Positions 25,523 through 33,199 of a stretch of 33,199 nucleotides of DNA are shown piece after piece. Numbering within the stretch: the first letter of the stretch is position 1; each line of letters begins with the position of its first letter. The stretch comes from Nitrospirota bacterium (lineage in GTDB: Bacteria > Nitrospirota > Nitrospiria > Nitrospirales > Nitrospiraceae), in NCBI GenBank assembly GCA_028876065.1, contig JAGWTI010000032.1, positions 1 through 33,199 of the forward strand. Direction: 5' to 3'. The notes below the pieces were generated by a model. That model worked only from the letters and a program-made list of their open reading frames with translations. It did not search any database and was not told where the DNA came from. Made by a program: the position numbers and the translations under genes.

Positions 25523-27795
25523 TGGCGGACACGATCGTGCCAACTCCTGTCACGGAAACGGCGGCGGAAGGCGAGCGGCGGCGATTTTACTCGCGTCCTG
25601 TCTGGATCGTGTTGTGGCTGCTCCTGCCCTGTCTGGCGCTGACCTTCTACTACGCCCAGGACCTCTCCCAGTACCAGGTTCCCGACCGAATCGATCCCGA
25701 TTCGCTGCTGCCCAGCCCGAGTTACGCCTTCGTGCTGCTCCTGGTCAATCTGGATCTCATCGGACTGGTCGTCTTGACGCTGCTCCTGTCCCGCAACCTG
25801 ATCAAGGCCTATTTCGAGCGGCGGCACCGGCTGGTCGGGTCCGGGTTCCGGGCCAAACTCGTGGCGGCCTTTATCGGCTTCGCCTTGATCCCAACGGTGC
25901 TGCTCGCGGTCGTGGCCAGCGGGCTCGTCAACAAGGCCGTCGACGTCTGGTTCAACGAGCAAATCGAGAAAGTGCTGGCGGATTCCTACGACGTGGCGCG
26001 CATGCACCACGAAGGCCATACCGTCCTGGCGGTGAACAGCGCGCGCGCGATCAGCCGCGAGATTTTCCGCGAGGACATGCTGATTCCCGAGCAGCGCGAA
26101 TTGCTGATCGCCACGATGGATCGGAAACGGGCCGAGCACAACCTGGCCGGCGTGGAGATCTATTCGGCCAAGATGGAACCGCTGACCAAGGCGGTGGCTC
26201 CGGAGGTGCCGGCTCCCGTGCTGGATCAGCCGATCGGGCAGTTGGTGCTGCAGGTGTTGAAAGAGAAGGGAGAGCTGACGTCGGTGCAGGAGACGCAAAC
26301 CGGCCGGCTGATCCGCGCCGGCGTCCCGATTGCCTCCAATGCCCGAGAAGGCGAAGTGGACGGGGTCGTCGTGGTGGATGCCTACGTGCCGGAGTCCCTG
26401 CTGGCCAAGATGGAGGGGATTTCCCGCCAGTACACGGAATATCGGCAGGTCAAGGCCCTGCGCAATCCGATCAAGGCCGGCGCCTACCTGTTCGTGGCCG
26501 TGGTGACGGTCATGATCCTGTTCGGCGCCACCTGGTTCGGCTTTTACGTCGCGCGCGGCATTACGGTGCCGATCCAGCGGCTGGCCGAAGCCACCGAGGC
26601 GGTGGCCCAAGGGAACCTCAACGTCAGACTGGACGTCAAAGCGACCGATGAGATCGGCACGCTCGTCGAGTCCTTCAACCGGATGACGGCCGATCTGAAA
26701 GGGAGCAAGTCGAAGCTGGAGGAAGCGAACGTATCGCTGCGGCGGTCGAACGTCGAGCTGGATCGCCGGCGCGCGTACACCCAGGCCGTGGTGGATACCA
26801 TCGCCGCCGGGGTCCTGTCCATCGACAGGCAGGGGGTGATCACGACCTTCAATCCCTCGGCCGAGCGCATTCTGGGGGTGTTGGGCAACCAGATGCGCGG
26901 CCGGACGGTGCACGAGGCGTTTAAGGAGTTGGGCGTGGAGCTGTTTCAAAGCGCCTACGACCGGATGCTGGCGGAGCGCCGCGACAGCCTCTCGCAGGAG
27001 GGGCCGCTGGACGTGCAAGGCAAGTTTCTGACCATCGGTCTGAACTGCTCGCGGATGCGCGACGAGGCGGGCAAGGACCTGGGGTTCGTGTTCGTCTTCG
27101 AAGATTTGACCGAGCTGATCAAGGCGCAGAAGACCGCCGCCTGGCAGGAAGTAGCGCAGCGGATCGCGCACGAGATCAAAAACCCGCTGACGCCCATTCA
27201 GCTCTCGGCCCAGCGGCTGCGCAAGAAATTTTTCGAGAAGTCGCCGGACTTCGAGGGGATTTTCGACGAGTCCACGGAAGTGATCGTGAACGAGGTGAAC
27301 AGTCTCAAGAAGATGGTGGACGAATTCTCGAAGTTCGCGCGCATGCCGGCGCCCCGCATGGCCAGGGAGTCGCTGCACGACATCATTCGGGACGTGGTGA
27401 CCCTCTACCGCGGCGCGCATCGGGAGATCGAGTGGACGGTGAAGCTGGACGACACGCTCCCCCCGATGAACCTGGACCGGGAGCAGATCAAGCGGGTCTT
27501 CGTGAATCTGCTGGACAATGCCGTGCAGGCGATGAACCACAAGGGACGGCTCTGGATCACGACCCGCTACGAAGCCAAACGGCATCGGGCGGTGGTGAGC
27601 GTGGCGGACGAGGGGAGCGGCATCAACCCGGAGGATCAAGAAAAGCTCTTCGTGCCCTATTTCTCGCGGAAACGGACCGGAACCGGATTGGGTTTGGCGA
27701 TCGTCCACCGCATCATCACGGACCACGACGGACAGATCCGCGCCGCCAACAACCAACCGAAGGGCGCGGTGTTCACGATCGAGTTGCCGGTGTGA
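25522..27795 (+). CDS. ntrY: NtrY-type sensor histidine kinase
   Basis: Membrane kinase of the NtrY family, the partner of NtrX. The 757-aa product has N-terminal membrane helices (about 27-45, 67-90, 112-135), an extracytoplasmic sensor region, another helix near 315-340, a HAMP domain, a PAS domain (AVVDTIAAGVLSIDRQGVITTFN) and the kinase core: H-box RIAHEIKNPLTP with phospho-acceptor His550, N-box NLLDNAVQAM and G-boxes ADEGSGI and GTGLGLAIV. All are intact. In other bacteria NtrYX responds to nitrogen status or redox; the signal here is unknown. It overlaps the upstream protease gene by one base, and a heptad-repeat hairpin separates it from ntrX. Confidence 0.93.
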   Translation: MADTIVPTPVTETAAEGERRRFYSRPVWIVLWLLLPCLALTFYYAQDLSQYQVPDRIDPDSLLPSPSYAFVLLLVNLDLIGLVVLTLLLSRNLIKAYFERRHRLVGSGFRAKLVAAFIGFALIPTVLLAVVASGLVNKAVDVWFNEQIEKVLADSYDVARMHHEGHTVLAVNSARAISREIFREDMLIPEQRELLIATMDRKRAEHNLAGVEIYSAKMEPLTKAVAPEVPAPVLDQPIGQLVLQVLKEKGELTSVQETQTGRLIRAGVPIASNAREGEVDGVVVVDAYVPESLLAKMEGISRQYTEYRQVKALRNPIKAGAYLFVAVVTVMILFGATWFGFYVARGITVPIQRLAEATEAVAQGNLNVRLDVKATDEIGTLVESFNRMTADLKGSKSKLEEANVSLRRSNVELDRRRAYTQAVVDTIAAGVLSIDRQGVITTFNPSAERILGVLGNQMRGRTVHEAFKELGVELFQSAYDRMLAERRDSLSQEGPLDVQGKFLTIGLNCSRMRDEAGKDLGFVFVFEDLTELIKAQKTAAWQEVAQRIAHEIKNPLTPIQLSAQRLRKKFFEKSPDFEGIFDESTEVIVNEVNSLKKMVDEFSKFARMPAPRMARESLHDIIRDVVTLYRGAHREIEWTVKLDDTLPPMNLDREQIKRVFVNLLDNAVQAMNHKGRLWITTRYEAKRHRAVVSVADEGSGINPEDQEKLFVPYFSRKRTGTGLGLAIVHRIITDHDGQIRAANNQPKGAVFTIELPV

Positions 27796-27804
27796 AGGAG
27801 CCTT

Positions 27805-27870
27805 CAGCTATCAGCGGTCAGCCATCAGCGACAAGTCTTTGCTGAATGCTGAAAGCTGACGGCTGATAGC
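27805..27870. repeat. Heptad-arm hairpin between ntrY and ntrX
   Basis: Left arm TCAGCTA TCAGCGG TCAGCCA TCAGCGA; right arm GCTGAAT GCTGAAA GCTGACG GCTGATA. The outer parts (AGCTATCAGC/GCTGATAGC) pair perfectly. It lies 10 bases after the ntrY stop and 20 bases before the ntrX start, so it is inside the apparent operon. Confidence 0.85.
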
Positions 27871-27890
27871 TTTATTGGAAGAGGAGAAGA

Positions 27891-29276
27891 ATGGCTGAAT
27901 CGATTCTGATCGTGGACGACGAACCCGGCATCCTCAGCAGCGTAAGCAAGATTCTGGAGGATGAGGGGTACCAGGTCATGACGGCCAAAAGCGGCGTCGA
28001 GGCGCTCAAGATGATCGCCGCCGAGCCGCCGGATCTCGTCTTGCTGGACATCTGGATGCCCGAGATGGACGGGCTGGAGACCTTGAAGAAGATCCGGGAG
28101 CAGGCTCCCAAGTTTCAGGTCATGATGATGTCGGGACATGGGTCCATCGAGACGGCGGTCAAGGCGATCAAGCTGGGGGCCTACGACTATATCGAGAAAC
28201 CGCTTTCGCTGGACAACATCATGCTGCGGGTCCGGCACGCGTTGGACCAGCGCCGTCTGGAGGAAGAAAACCTCAAGCTGCGGACGACCGTCGCGCGGCG
28301 GTTCGAGCTGGTGGGCGAATCCCCGGCCATGCAGAAGCTGCGGCAGCTCATCGAGACGGCCGGCCCGACCACCGGGCGTGTCCTGCTTGCCGGGGAGAAC
28401 GGCACCGGCAAAGAGCTGGTGGCCCGGGCGATCCACATGGCCAGCCCCCGCCGGGGCAAGCCCTTCATCGCGGTCAACTGTGCGGCGATTCCCGAAACCC
28501 TGATCGAAAGCGAGTTGCTCGGTCACGAGCGGGGGGCCTTTACCGGGGCCACGACGCAGAAGCGGGGGCAGTTCGAGCAGGCTGACGGAGGCACGCTCTT
28601 TCTGGACGAGATCGGAGATATGAGCCTGAGCACCCAGGCCAAGGTGCTCCGGGTGCTGCAGGAACAACAGTTCATGCGCGTCGGCGGCAACAAACTGATC
28701 AAGGTGGATGTGCGCGTGATCGCCGCGTCGAATAAGAACCTGGCCAAGGAAATCGAGAAGGGCCACTTCCGGGAGGATTTGTTCTATCGGTTGAACGTGT
28801 TGCCGATCGAGGTGCCGCCTCTGCGCGAACGCCGGGAGGACATTCCGCTGCTGGTCGAACATTTTCTGCACATGGCGGCGGACGAGCAGGGGCTGAAACT
28901 GAAAGAAGTCGCCCCGGATGCCTTGGCGGTGTTGCAGCACTATGAGTGGCCGGGGAACATTCGCGAGCTGCGCAACCTGATCGAGCGGTTGCTGATCATG
29001 GTGCCGGGCCCCGTGATCGAGGCGTCCCACATCGAGGGGGTGTTGCAAGCCAAGCCTGCGGCCGCCGGTGCCACGGCCGGAGCCGCTGCGCTCGCCGCCC
29101 AGGCCTACGATTCGCTCAAGGACGCGCGCAACGCCTTCGAGCGGGACTATATCGCCCGCAAGCTCCGCGAACACAACTGGAACGTCTCCCGCACGGCCGA
29201 CGACCTCAAGATCGAACGCAGCCATCTGCACCGCAAGATCAAACTGTTGAACATCGAGCTGCGTCCCGAGCACTAG
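27891..29276 (+). CDS. ntrX: NtrX-type sigma54-dependent response regulator
   Basis: A 461-aa regulator with a receiver domain (acidic pocket DDE, phospho-Asp53 in LVLLDIWMP, Lys103 in IEKPL), a central AAA+ domain (Walker A GENGTGKE at 168-175, the sigma54-contact loop GAFTGA at 215-220, Walker B LFLDEIGD) and a C-terminal helix-turn-helix (WNVSRTADDLKIERSHLHRKI). All motifs needed for sigma54 activation are present, which is notable because some NtrX proteins have lost GAFTGA. ATG 27891 follows GGAAGAGGAG. A short hairpin follows its stop. Confidence 0.95.
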   Translation: MAESILIVDDEPGILSSVSKILEDEGYQVMTAKSGVEALKMIAAEPPDLVLLDIWMPEMDGLETLKKIREQAPKFQVMMMSGHGSIETAVKAIKLGAYDYIEKPLSLDNIMLRVRHALDQRRLEEENLKLRTTVARRFELVGESPAMQKLRQLIETAGPTTGRVLLAGENGTGKELVARAIHMASPRRGKPFIAVNCAAIPETLIESELLGHERGAFTGATTQKRGQFEQADGGTLFLDEIGDMSLSTQAKVLRVLQEQQFMRVGGNKLIKVDVRVIAASNKNLAKEIEKGHFREDLFYRLNVLPIEVPPLRERREDIPLLVEHFLHMAADEQGLKLKEVAPDALAVLQHYEWPGNIRELRNLIERLLIMVPGPVIEASHIEGVLQAKPAAAGATAGAAALAAQAYDSLKDARNAFERDYIARKLREHNWNVSRTADDLKIERSHLHRKIKLLNIELRPEH

Positions 29277-29300
29277 CCGGCTGCGGAGGCGGCCGGCTTT
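29275..29300 (+). terminator. Hairpin with short T run after ntrX
   Basis: AGCCGGC (29275-29281) and GCCGGCT (29292-29298) with a 10-base loop, followed by TT. The left arm overlaps the ntrX stop codon. Weak T tract, so termination is only probable. Confidence 0.45.
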
Positions 29301-29400
29301 CCTCCCGGTTGCTTCGGCCCGCTCGACCGACCAGGTGCGCGCCTCGCCGTCTTCCGTCCTCGCGGCCTTGTTCGCGGCCGCTTTGTGCGGTCTCCATCCG

Positions 29401-29429
29401 TTGATCTTTGGGGTGGGCTTCGGTAAGAT
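29401..29429 (+). promoter_or_regulatory. Sigma70-type promoter for purM-purN
   Basis: TTGATC (29401-29406), a 17-base spacer, TAAGAT (29424-29429), 33 bases before the purM start. Confidence 0.6.
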
Positions 29430-29462
29430 GCCGCACTCCGTTCCTTTCACGAGCCGGGGCCA

Positions 29463-30497
29463 ATGACCACCTATCGTCAAGCAGGAGTGGATATCGACGC
29501 GGGGGACGAACTCGTCCGTCGCATCACGCCGCTGGTCCGCACGACCTTTCGCCCGGAAGTCATGACGGACTTGGGCGGGTTCGGCGGCCTCTTCCGTTTC
29601 CAAGCCGAGAAGTATAAGGAGCCGGTCCTGGTGTCCGGCACCGACGGGGTCGGCACCAAGCTCAAGATCGCCTTCCTGATGGACAAGCACGACACGGTCG
29701 GGATCGACCTGGTGGCCATGTGCGTGAACGATGTGGCGGTCAGCGGGGCCGAGCCCTTGTTCTTTCTGGATTACTTTGCGACAGGGAAATTGGCCGTCGC
29801 CAAGGCCGAAGCGGTGGTGAAGGGGGTGGCCGAGGGCTGTCGTCAGGCCGGCTGCGCGCTGATCGGCGGGGAAACGGCCGAAATGCCGTCGTTCTATCCG
29901 GAAGGGGAATATGACCTGGCCGGTTTTTCGGTCGGCGTGGTGGATCGGCCGAAGATCATCGACGGGCGGGCCATCAAGCCGGGTGATGCGGTGATCGGCC
30001 TGGCCTCGACCGGCTTGCACAGCAACGGCTATTCGCTGGCCAGGCGTGTGCTGCTGGAAGAGGGTAAGCTGGCTCTCGCGAGCAAGCCGGCCGATTTAGA
30101 CCGGACATTGGGAGAAGTCTTGCTGGCGCCGACCAGGATCTATGCCAAGCAGATCCTGGCTTTGGCTGCAGCATTCACGATCAAAGGGATCGCCCATATC
30201 ACCGGGGGAGGATTGACCGAGAATCTGCCGCGCGTGTTGCCCGACGGGTGCATGGCGCAATTGAAGCGTGGCGCCTGGCCTGTGCCGCCCTTGTTTGCCA
30301 TGTTGGCCCAAATGGGCAAGGTGGAGCAGGGGGAAATGTATCGGGTGTTCAATATGGGCATCGGCTTGGTGCTGGTGGTGCCGGTTGAGCAAGCCGATCA
30401 GGTCATTCGTCTCGCGGGCGAGCTGGGAGACCGGGGCTATCGGATCGGCGAGATCGTGGCGGGGCCGGCAGGGGAGCAGAGCGTCGCTTATGTCTAA
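29463..30497 (+). CDS. purM: Phosphoribosylformylglycinamidine cyclo-ligase
   Basis: ATP-dependent closure of FGAM to AIR in purine synthesis. The 344-aa product begins [20 protein letters not shown] and has the [18 protein letters not shown]/substrate loop, the [23 protein letters not shown] block and [16 protein letters not shown], all family hallmarks, with normal length. The Shine-Dalgarno is weak. Its stop overlaps the purN start by 8 bases (ATGTCTAA), so the two are translationally coupled. Confidence 0.96.
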   Translation: MTTYRQAGVDIDAGDELVRRITPLVRTTFRPEVMTDLGGFGGLFRFQAEKYKEPVLVSGTDGVGTKLKIAFLMDKHDTVGIDLVAMCVNDVAVSGAEPLFFLDYFATGKLAVAKAEAVVKGVAEGCRQAGCALIGGETAEMPSFYPEGEYDLAGFSVGVVDRPKIIDGRAIKPGDAVIGLASTGLHSNGYSLARRVLLEEGKLALASKPADLDRTLGEVLLAPTRIYAKQILALAAAFTIKGIAHITGGGLTENLPRVLPDGCMAQLKRGAWPVPPLFAMLAQMGKVEQGEMYRVFNMGIGLVLVVPVEQADQVIRLAGELGDRGYRIGEIVAGPAGEQSVAYV

Positions 30498-31152
30498 GCT
30501 GCGGCTCGGCGTCCTCGTGTCGGGGCGGGGCTCCAATCTCCAGGCGATCATTGACGCAATCGAGGCGGGGACGCTCCAGGCTGAGATCGCCCTCGTCCTG
30601 TCCAATAAGCAGGATGCGGTGGCTTTGGAGCGGGCCCGCAAGCATCGGATCGAAACCCATTTCCTCGACCCGAAGCCCTTCAAGGACCGTCCGGACGCGC
30701 GCGAGGCCTATGACCGGGCCATCCTGGAAGTGCTGGGAAAGCACAGGGTTGAACTGGTCATCCTGGCCGGCTACATGAAGATCGTCACGTCGGTCCTGAT
30801 CGACGCCTATGCGAACCGGATGATGAACATCCATCCGTCGTTGCTCCCGTCCTTCCCCGGCTTGGAGGTGCAGAAGAAGGCGCTGGACTGGGGCGTGAAG
30901 ATCGCCGGCTGCACCGTGCATTTCGTCACGGAAGGGGTGGACGAGGGGCCGATCATCATCCAGGCAGCCGTGCCGATCCTCGAGGGGGATACGCCGGAGG
31001 CTTTGGCCGCCCGTATCCTGGTGCAGGAGCATCAGCTCTATCCGCGGGCGATCCAGCTTTTTGCGGAAGGGAAGCTGAAAGTGGACGGCCGGAGGGTGTT
31101 GGTCGCCGGAGCTTCAGCCCAAGGAACGGCAGCGCTGGTCAGTCCGTCCTAG
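30490..31152 (+). CDS. purN: Phosphoribosylglycinamide formyltransferase
   Basis: Transfers a formyl group from 10-formyl-tetrahydrofolate to GAR. The 220-aa product has the N-terminal [16 protein letters not shown] phosphate loop, the catalytic Asn/His block [13 protein letters not shown], the [14 protein letters not shown] aspartate segment and the family end [15 protein letters not shown]. It carries about 16 extra residues after the usual end. Starts inside the last codons of purM. A hairpin repeat and the tRNA gene follow. Confidence 0.95.
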   Translation: MSKLRLGVLVSGRGSNLQAIIDAIEAGTLQAEIALVLSNKQDAVALERARKHRIETHFLDPKPFKDRPDAREAYDRAILEVLGKHRVELVILAGYMKIVTSVLIDAYANRMMNIHPSLLPSFPGLEVQKKALDWGVKIAGCTVHFVTEGVDEGPIIIQAAVPILEGDTPEALAARILVQEHQLYPRAIQLFAEGKLKVDGRRVLVAGASAQGTAALVSPS

Positions 31153-31224
31153 TACTCACCGAGACAAAGCCATCTCCCGTTCAGGATGTTCAAAAAGGCC
31201 GTCCGCGAGGGGTTGTAGTTCTCG

Positions 31225-31278
31225 GTTGTCAGTGTTCAGTTGTCAGTTCCGGAAACTGAGAACTGACTGCTGACAACT
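31225..31278. repeat. Heptad-arm hairpin, TCAGT type
   Basis: Left arm GTCAGTG TTCAGTT GTCAGTT; right arm AACTGAG AACTGAC TGCTGAC, pairing over about 25 positions with a few mismatches around a CCGG centre. It lies between purN and tRNA-Ala. The adjoining block 31181-31210 is a possible copy of the repeat near 12355. Confidence 0.75.
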
Positions 31279-31351
31279 CTTGAAAAATGACGCGAGAACG
31301 AAGCTGGAGGTCTTTTCCAACATCCTGCTAGAGGGAACGAATCGACTCGTG

Positions 31352-31357
31352 TATAAT
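31352..31357 (+). promoter_or_regulatory. -10 element of the tRNA-Ala promoter
   Basis: Perfect TATAAT 15 bases before the mature tRNA 5' end. The -35 region is not obvious at the expected distance. Confidence 0.55.
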
Positions 31358-31372
31358 GGCGGCTATTCGGGT

Positions 31373-31448
31373 GGGGGGCTAGCTCAGTTGGGAGAGCACG
31401 ACGTTCGCAACGTCGGGGTCGGGGGTTCAAATCCCCTGCCCTCCACCA
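31373..31448 (+). tRNA. tRNA-Ala (anticodon CGC)
   Basis: A 76-nt cloverleaf folds by eye: acceptor GGGGGGC/GCCCTCC, D stem GCTC/GAGC, anticodon stem CGACG/CGTCG with loop TTCGCAA (anticodon CGC, reading GCG alanine codons), variable loop GGGTC, T stem GGGGG/CCCCT with loop TTCAAAT, discriminator A and encoded CCA. The last 22 bases are also antisense to the end of the recombinase reading frame, which places an integration site at this tRNA. Confidence 0.97.
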
Positions 31449-31924
31449 CCATCGTTGGTATCATTGAAAAGCCGGCCATAAGTACCTGTTGCAGCAAATT
31501 GATATCCTGGCCGCCCCCCCTCTAGAACAGGCTGGCAAATCACTTTCCCCTCGATCAGTTTCCTGAGAATCTGCCGGGCCTGTGGAGTGTGCCGGCCAAG
31601 TAGGGCCTTCACGTCCTTGATCTTGGCCTGAAGGTTTCGGGCAAGAACCTTGGCGTCCAATGAGGCTATGTTTTCAAAGTCGTTTAGTTCTGCCAACTGT
31701 CTGGCCAGCGCTTTCTTGCGAGCTTCCTCTGATCTGAGAGAATCGAACACAAAGTCGGTCCCTTTACCCTGTGCCACTGCCTCAACCAAGTGGTGCAATC
31801 GGGTCTCGATAAGGGACAGTTCCCGCTCTATGGCTACCCGCCGGTCTGGGAATTGAATCCGTTCGGAGCGGATTTTCTCTAAGGCACGGCGCACGGATTC
31901 CTCCAAAATCCGCTCGTCGAGCAC
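31427..31924 (-). pseudogene. Serine recombinase, C-terminal part after a frameshift
   Basis: This frame starts (as read) VLDERILEESVRRALEKI and contains the long coiled coil and the conserved end EGGRPGYQFAATGTYGRLF of large serine recombinases, so it is the displaced tail of the gene starting at 33096. It has no start signal of its own. Restoring one base near 31924 would rejoin the two. The last residues, rich in Gly, are encoded by the antisense of the tRNA-Ala 3' end. Confidence 0.8.
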
Positions 31925-33096
31925 CTCTGAATCGAGTGGAGGAGTGCGGAGTCTAGAATGTCCATGCCTACCAGGGCGCTATTCGAACAAACAGCGGTCC
32001 CTCGCTTGTGGTAATACACGCAGCCGTAGACCTTCCGTTCATGCCGGCCTCGCGTCCGATTGAAGACAGACAGTGATCCTCCGCAAACGGCACACCGAGC
32101 GATGCCACTGAGTAGATACTGGGAGCGAGCATCCACTCCTGACGGTCGCCCAAGAAGGCGTCCACCTGTTCCACGTAAATAGCAGCGCCGGGCCTTCGTC
32201 AGTTGTCCCTGGACCTTACCCCATAACTCCTCTGGGATGATCCGTAATTCGGGAGCCTCCAAGCGCAACCACTCCGATACTGGCCGCTTCCGTTGTTTCT
32301 TCGTCCCGCCACGCTGGACCGCTTGTGATCGGTTCCACAGGACCACTCCACAGTACATTTCCCGGTGGAGCATCTCACGAATGGCACTGGGAGCCCAGCC
32401 ATGTATACCGTGCCGGGGAGGGGATACCTTCTCATTGTTGAGCATCTTCGCAAGCCGTGTGAGTCCGAGCCCTGACGCATATCCCTCAAAGATTCTGCGA
32501 ACGATAGCAGCTTCAGTAAGATTGATACGCCGGATCACGCATTGACGGTGAGGCTTCCCATCAGGACCAGGTTCACCGAAGACATCAACGTTGTCATAGC
32601 CAAAGACCTTTCCGCCAACTACGTGGCCAGCCTTGGCCTTCCGAAGCATGGCATCGTGGGTACGTTGCTTGGCCCTCTCCCGCTCCATTTCAGATGCAAA
32701 GTTTGACAATGAGACCATGACCTTGTCGAGGGCCGTGTCCAAGCGACGCTCTTGGTCAGTCAGATAGAAGAACACCCGCACACCCGCATCGGTGATCTGC
32801 TTCAGTGCGTAAGAAGTCTCGATAGACTCTCTGCCTAGCCTGGACTCCTCAGACATGATGAGGACCTGAAAGGGTGGGTGAGGTTTCAGGCTGTTCATGA
32901 GCCGAAGGAAACCTGGCCGCTTCACGAACTCAGCGCCACTGATGCCGTCGTCCTGGTAGATATGCTCCTCGGCCACCGTCCAACCCTTCGTAGCTGCGTA
33001 GGCTTTGGCGTGCTCAACCTGCCGGGTGACGGACTTCTCTTCGTCACTCATGCCGTGCTGTTCTGTAGATTTTCTCGCATAGATGGCTGCGATCAT
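31879..33096 (-). CDS. Large serine recombinase (integrase), frameshifted before its end
   Basis: Site-specific integrase. Resolvase domain: catalytic Ser10 in IYARKSTEQ and the SRLGRESIE motif. Then a recombinase domain (about 150-290) and a zinc ribbon (CAVCGG ... CGVYYHKRGTAVC). After SALLHSIQR the frame turns into an out-of-frame tail ending at 31879, while the genuine C-terminus continues in the next frame from about 31924, consistent with loss of one base. Catalytic and zinc domains are intact; loss of the terminal coiled coil would likely impair integration or excision. A sequencing slip is the alternative. Start ATG 33096 has GAGG at 7 bases. Base composition is less GC-rich than the core genes, as for acquired DNA. 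Confidence 0.85.
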   Translation of the reverse strand: MIAAIYARKSTEQHGMSDEEKSVTRQVEHAKAYAATKGWTVAEEHIYQDDGISGAEFVKRPGFLRLMNSLKPHPPFQVLIMSEESRLGRESIETSYALKQITDAGVRVFFYLTDQERRLDTALDKVMVSLSNFASEMERERAKQRTHDAMLRKAKAGHVVGGKVFGYDNVDVFGEPGPDGKPHRQCVIRRINLTEAAIVRRIFEGYASGLGLTRLAKMLNNEKVSPPRHGIHGWAPSAIREMLHREMYCGVVLWNRSQAVQRGGTKKQRKRPVSEWLRLEAPELRIIPEELWGKVQGQLTKARRCYLRGTGGRLLGRPSGVDARSQYLLSGIARCAVCGGSLSVFNRTRGRHERKVYGCVYYHKRGTAVCSNSALVGMDILDSALLHSIQRCSTSGFWRNPCAVP

Positions 33097-33114
33097 GCTT
33101 TGACCTCATCAGCG

Positions 33115-33131
33115 GGTGAAATATTTACACC
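33115..33131. repeat. Short dyad in the recombinase leader
   Basis: GGTG and CACC flank an AAATATTT palindrome between promoter and start codon. A possible operator or a chance dyad. Confidence 0.3.
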
Positions 33132-33137
33132 TGCTGC

Positions 33138-33166
33138 GATTATTACGGAAAGACACAAAGTGTCAA
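33138..33166 (-). promoter_or_regulatory. Recombinase promoter with an overlapping dyad operator
   Basis: On the minus strand a perfect TTGACA (33166-33161) is followed at 15-18 bases by an AT-rich TAATAATC block serving as -10. GACAC-AAA-GTGTC (33152-33164) is a perfect 5-bp dyad overlapping the -35, well placed for a repressor. Confidence 0.5.
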
Positions 33167-33199
33167 ATGTTATTTTTGGTCAAAACCTGGAGGGGATTT

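Noticed and set aside
25312-27756. An 814-codon minus-strand frame
   Set aside because: It mirrors ntrY, which has every kinase motif intact on the plus strand.
27825-30020. A 731-codon minus-strand frame
   Set aside because: It is antisense to ntrX and purM, with no ribosome binding site or family resemblance.
12686-31278. CRISPR array
   Set aside because: The repeated units are 7 bp, adjacent without spacers and arranged as complementary arms, not as long direct repeats with unique spacers.

Overview
The window is a GC-rich bacterial chromosome segment, most probably from a Nitrospira-like member of the Nitrospirota. That assignment is inference from the gene mix: a two-subunit biotin carboxylase, a heme cluster with a HemY-type oxidase, an NtrYX module, TIG-domain and FmdB-type small proteins, and several short proteins of Nitrospira type. 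No rRNA or other decisive marker is present.

Region 1 (1-2240) is a scarred accessory stretch. It holds the tail of an IS3-family transposase, an AT-richer HEPN-like gene that has lost its 5' end at the IS junction, an M48 lipoprotein peptidase, a clipped coiled-coil protein and mosaic repeats. Region 2 (2237-9600, all minus) carries tenA, a soluble transhydrogenase, an unusual lipoprotein thiol peroxidase without a resolving cysteine, a lipoprotein alpha/beta hydrolase, and the carboxylase pair (biotin carboxylase plus carboxyltransferase/biotin carrier). Region 3 (9724-11740, minus) has a PstS-like binding protein followed by a TIG/IPT-domain protein, then an FmdB-type zinc ribbon. Region 4 (11796-14202, plus) has two tiny genes, one behind a leader that folds on paper into a three-way junction, then an EamA transporter and an unknown protein. 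Region 5 (14242-16978, minus) has a fatty-acid desaturase, a DUF523-DUF1722 protein and a CbiX-like chelatase. Region 6 (17112-21721, plus) is hemE-hemH-hemG followed by a rhodanese and an unknown protein. Region 7 is mazG with a membrane-anchored unknown (minus), then plus-strand genes: DUF1844, a TPR/peptidase-MA lipoprotein or secreted protein, ntrY, ntrX, purM and purN. Region 8 (31225-33199) is tRNA-Ala(CGC) followed immediately by a frameshifted large serine recombinase on the opposite strand, which looks like the edge of an integrated element that continues past the window.

The housekeeping core is ordinary. The main signal not explained by genes is a family of short intergenic hairpins whose arms are built from degenerate 7-bp units. 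They sit at or just after stop codons, including inside apparent operons (tpx/sthA, hemE/hemH, ntrY/ntrX). Two copies form a 69-bp element with matching ends and about 62 of 69 identical positions. A structured leader before a 58-codon gene is the best candidate for an undescribed RNA element.
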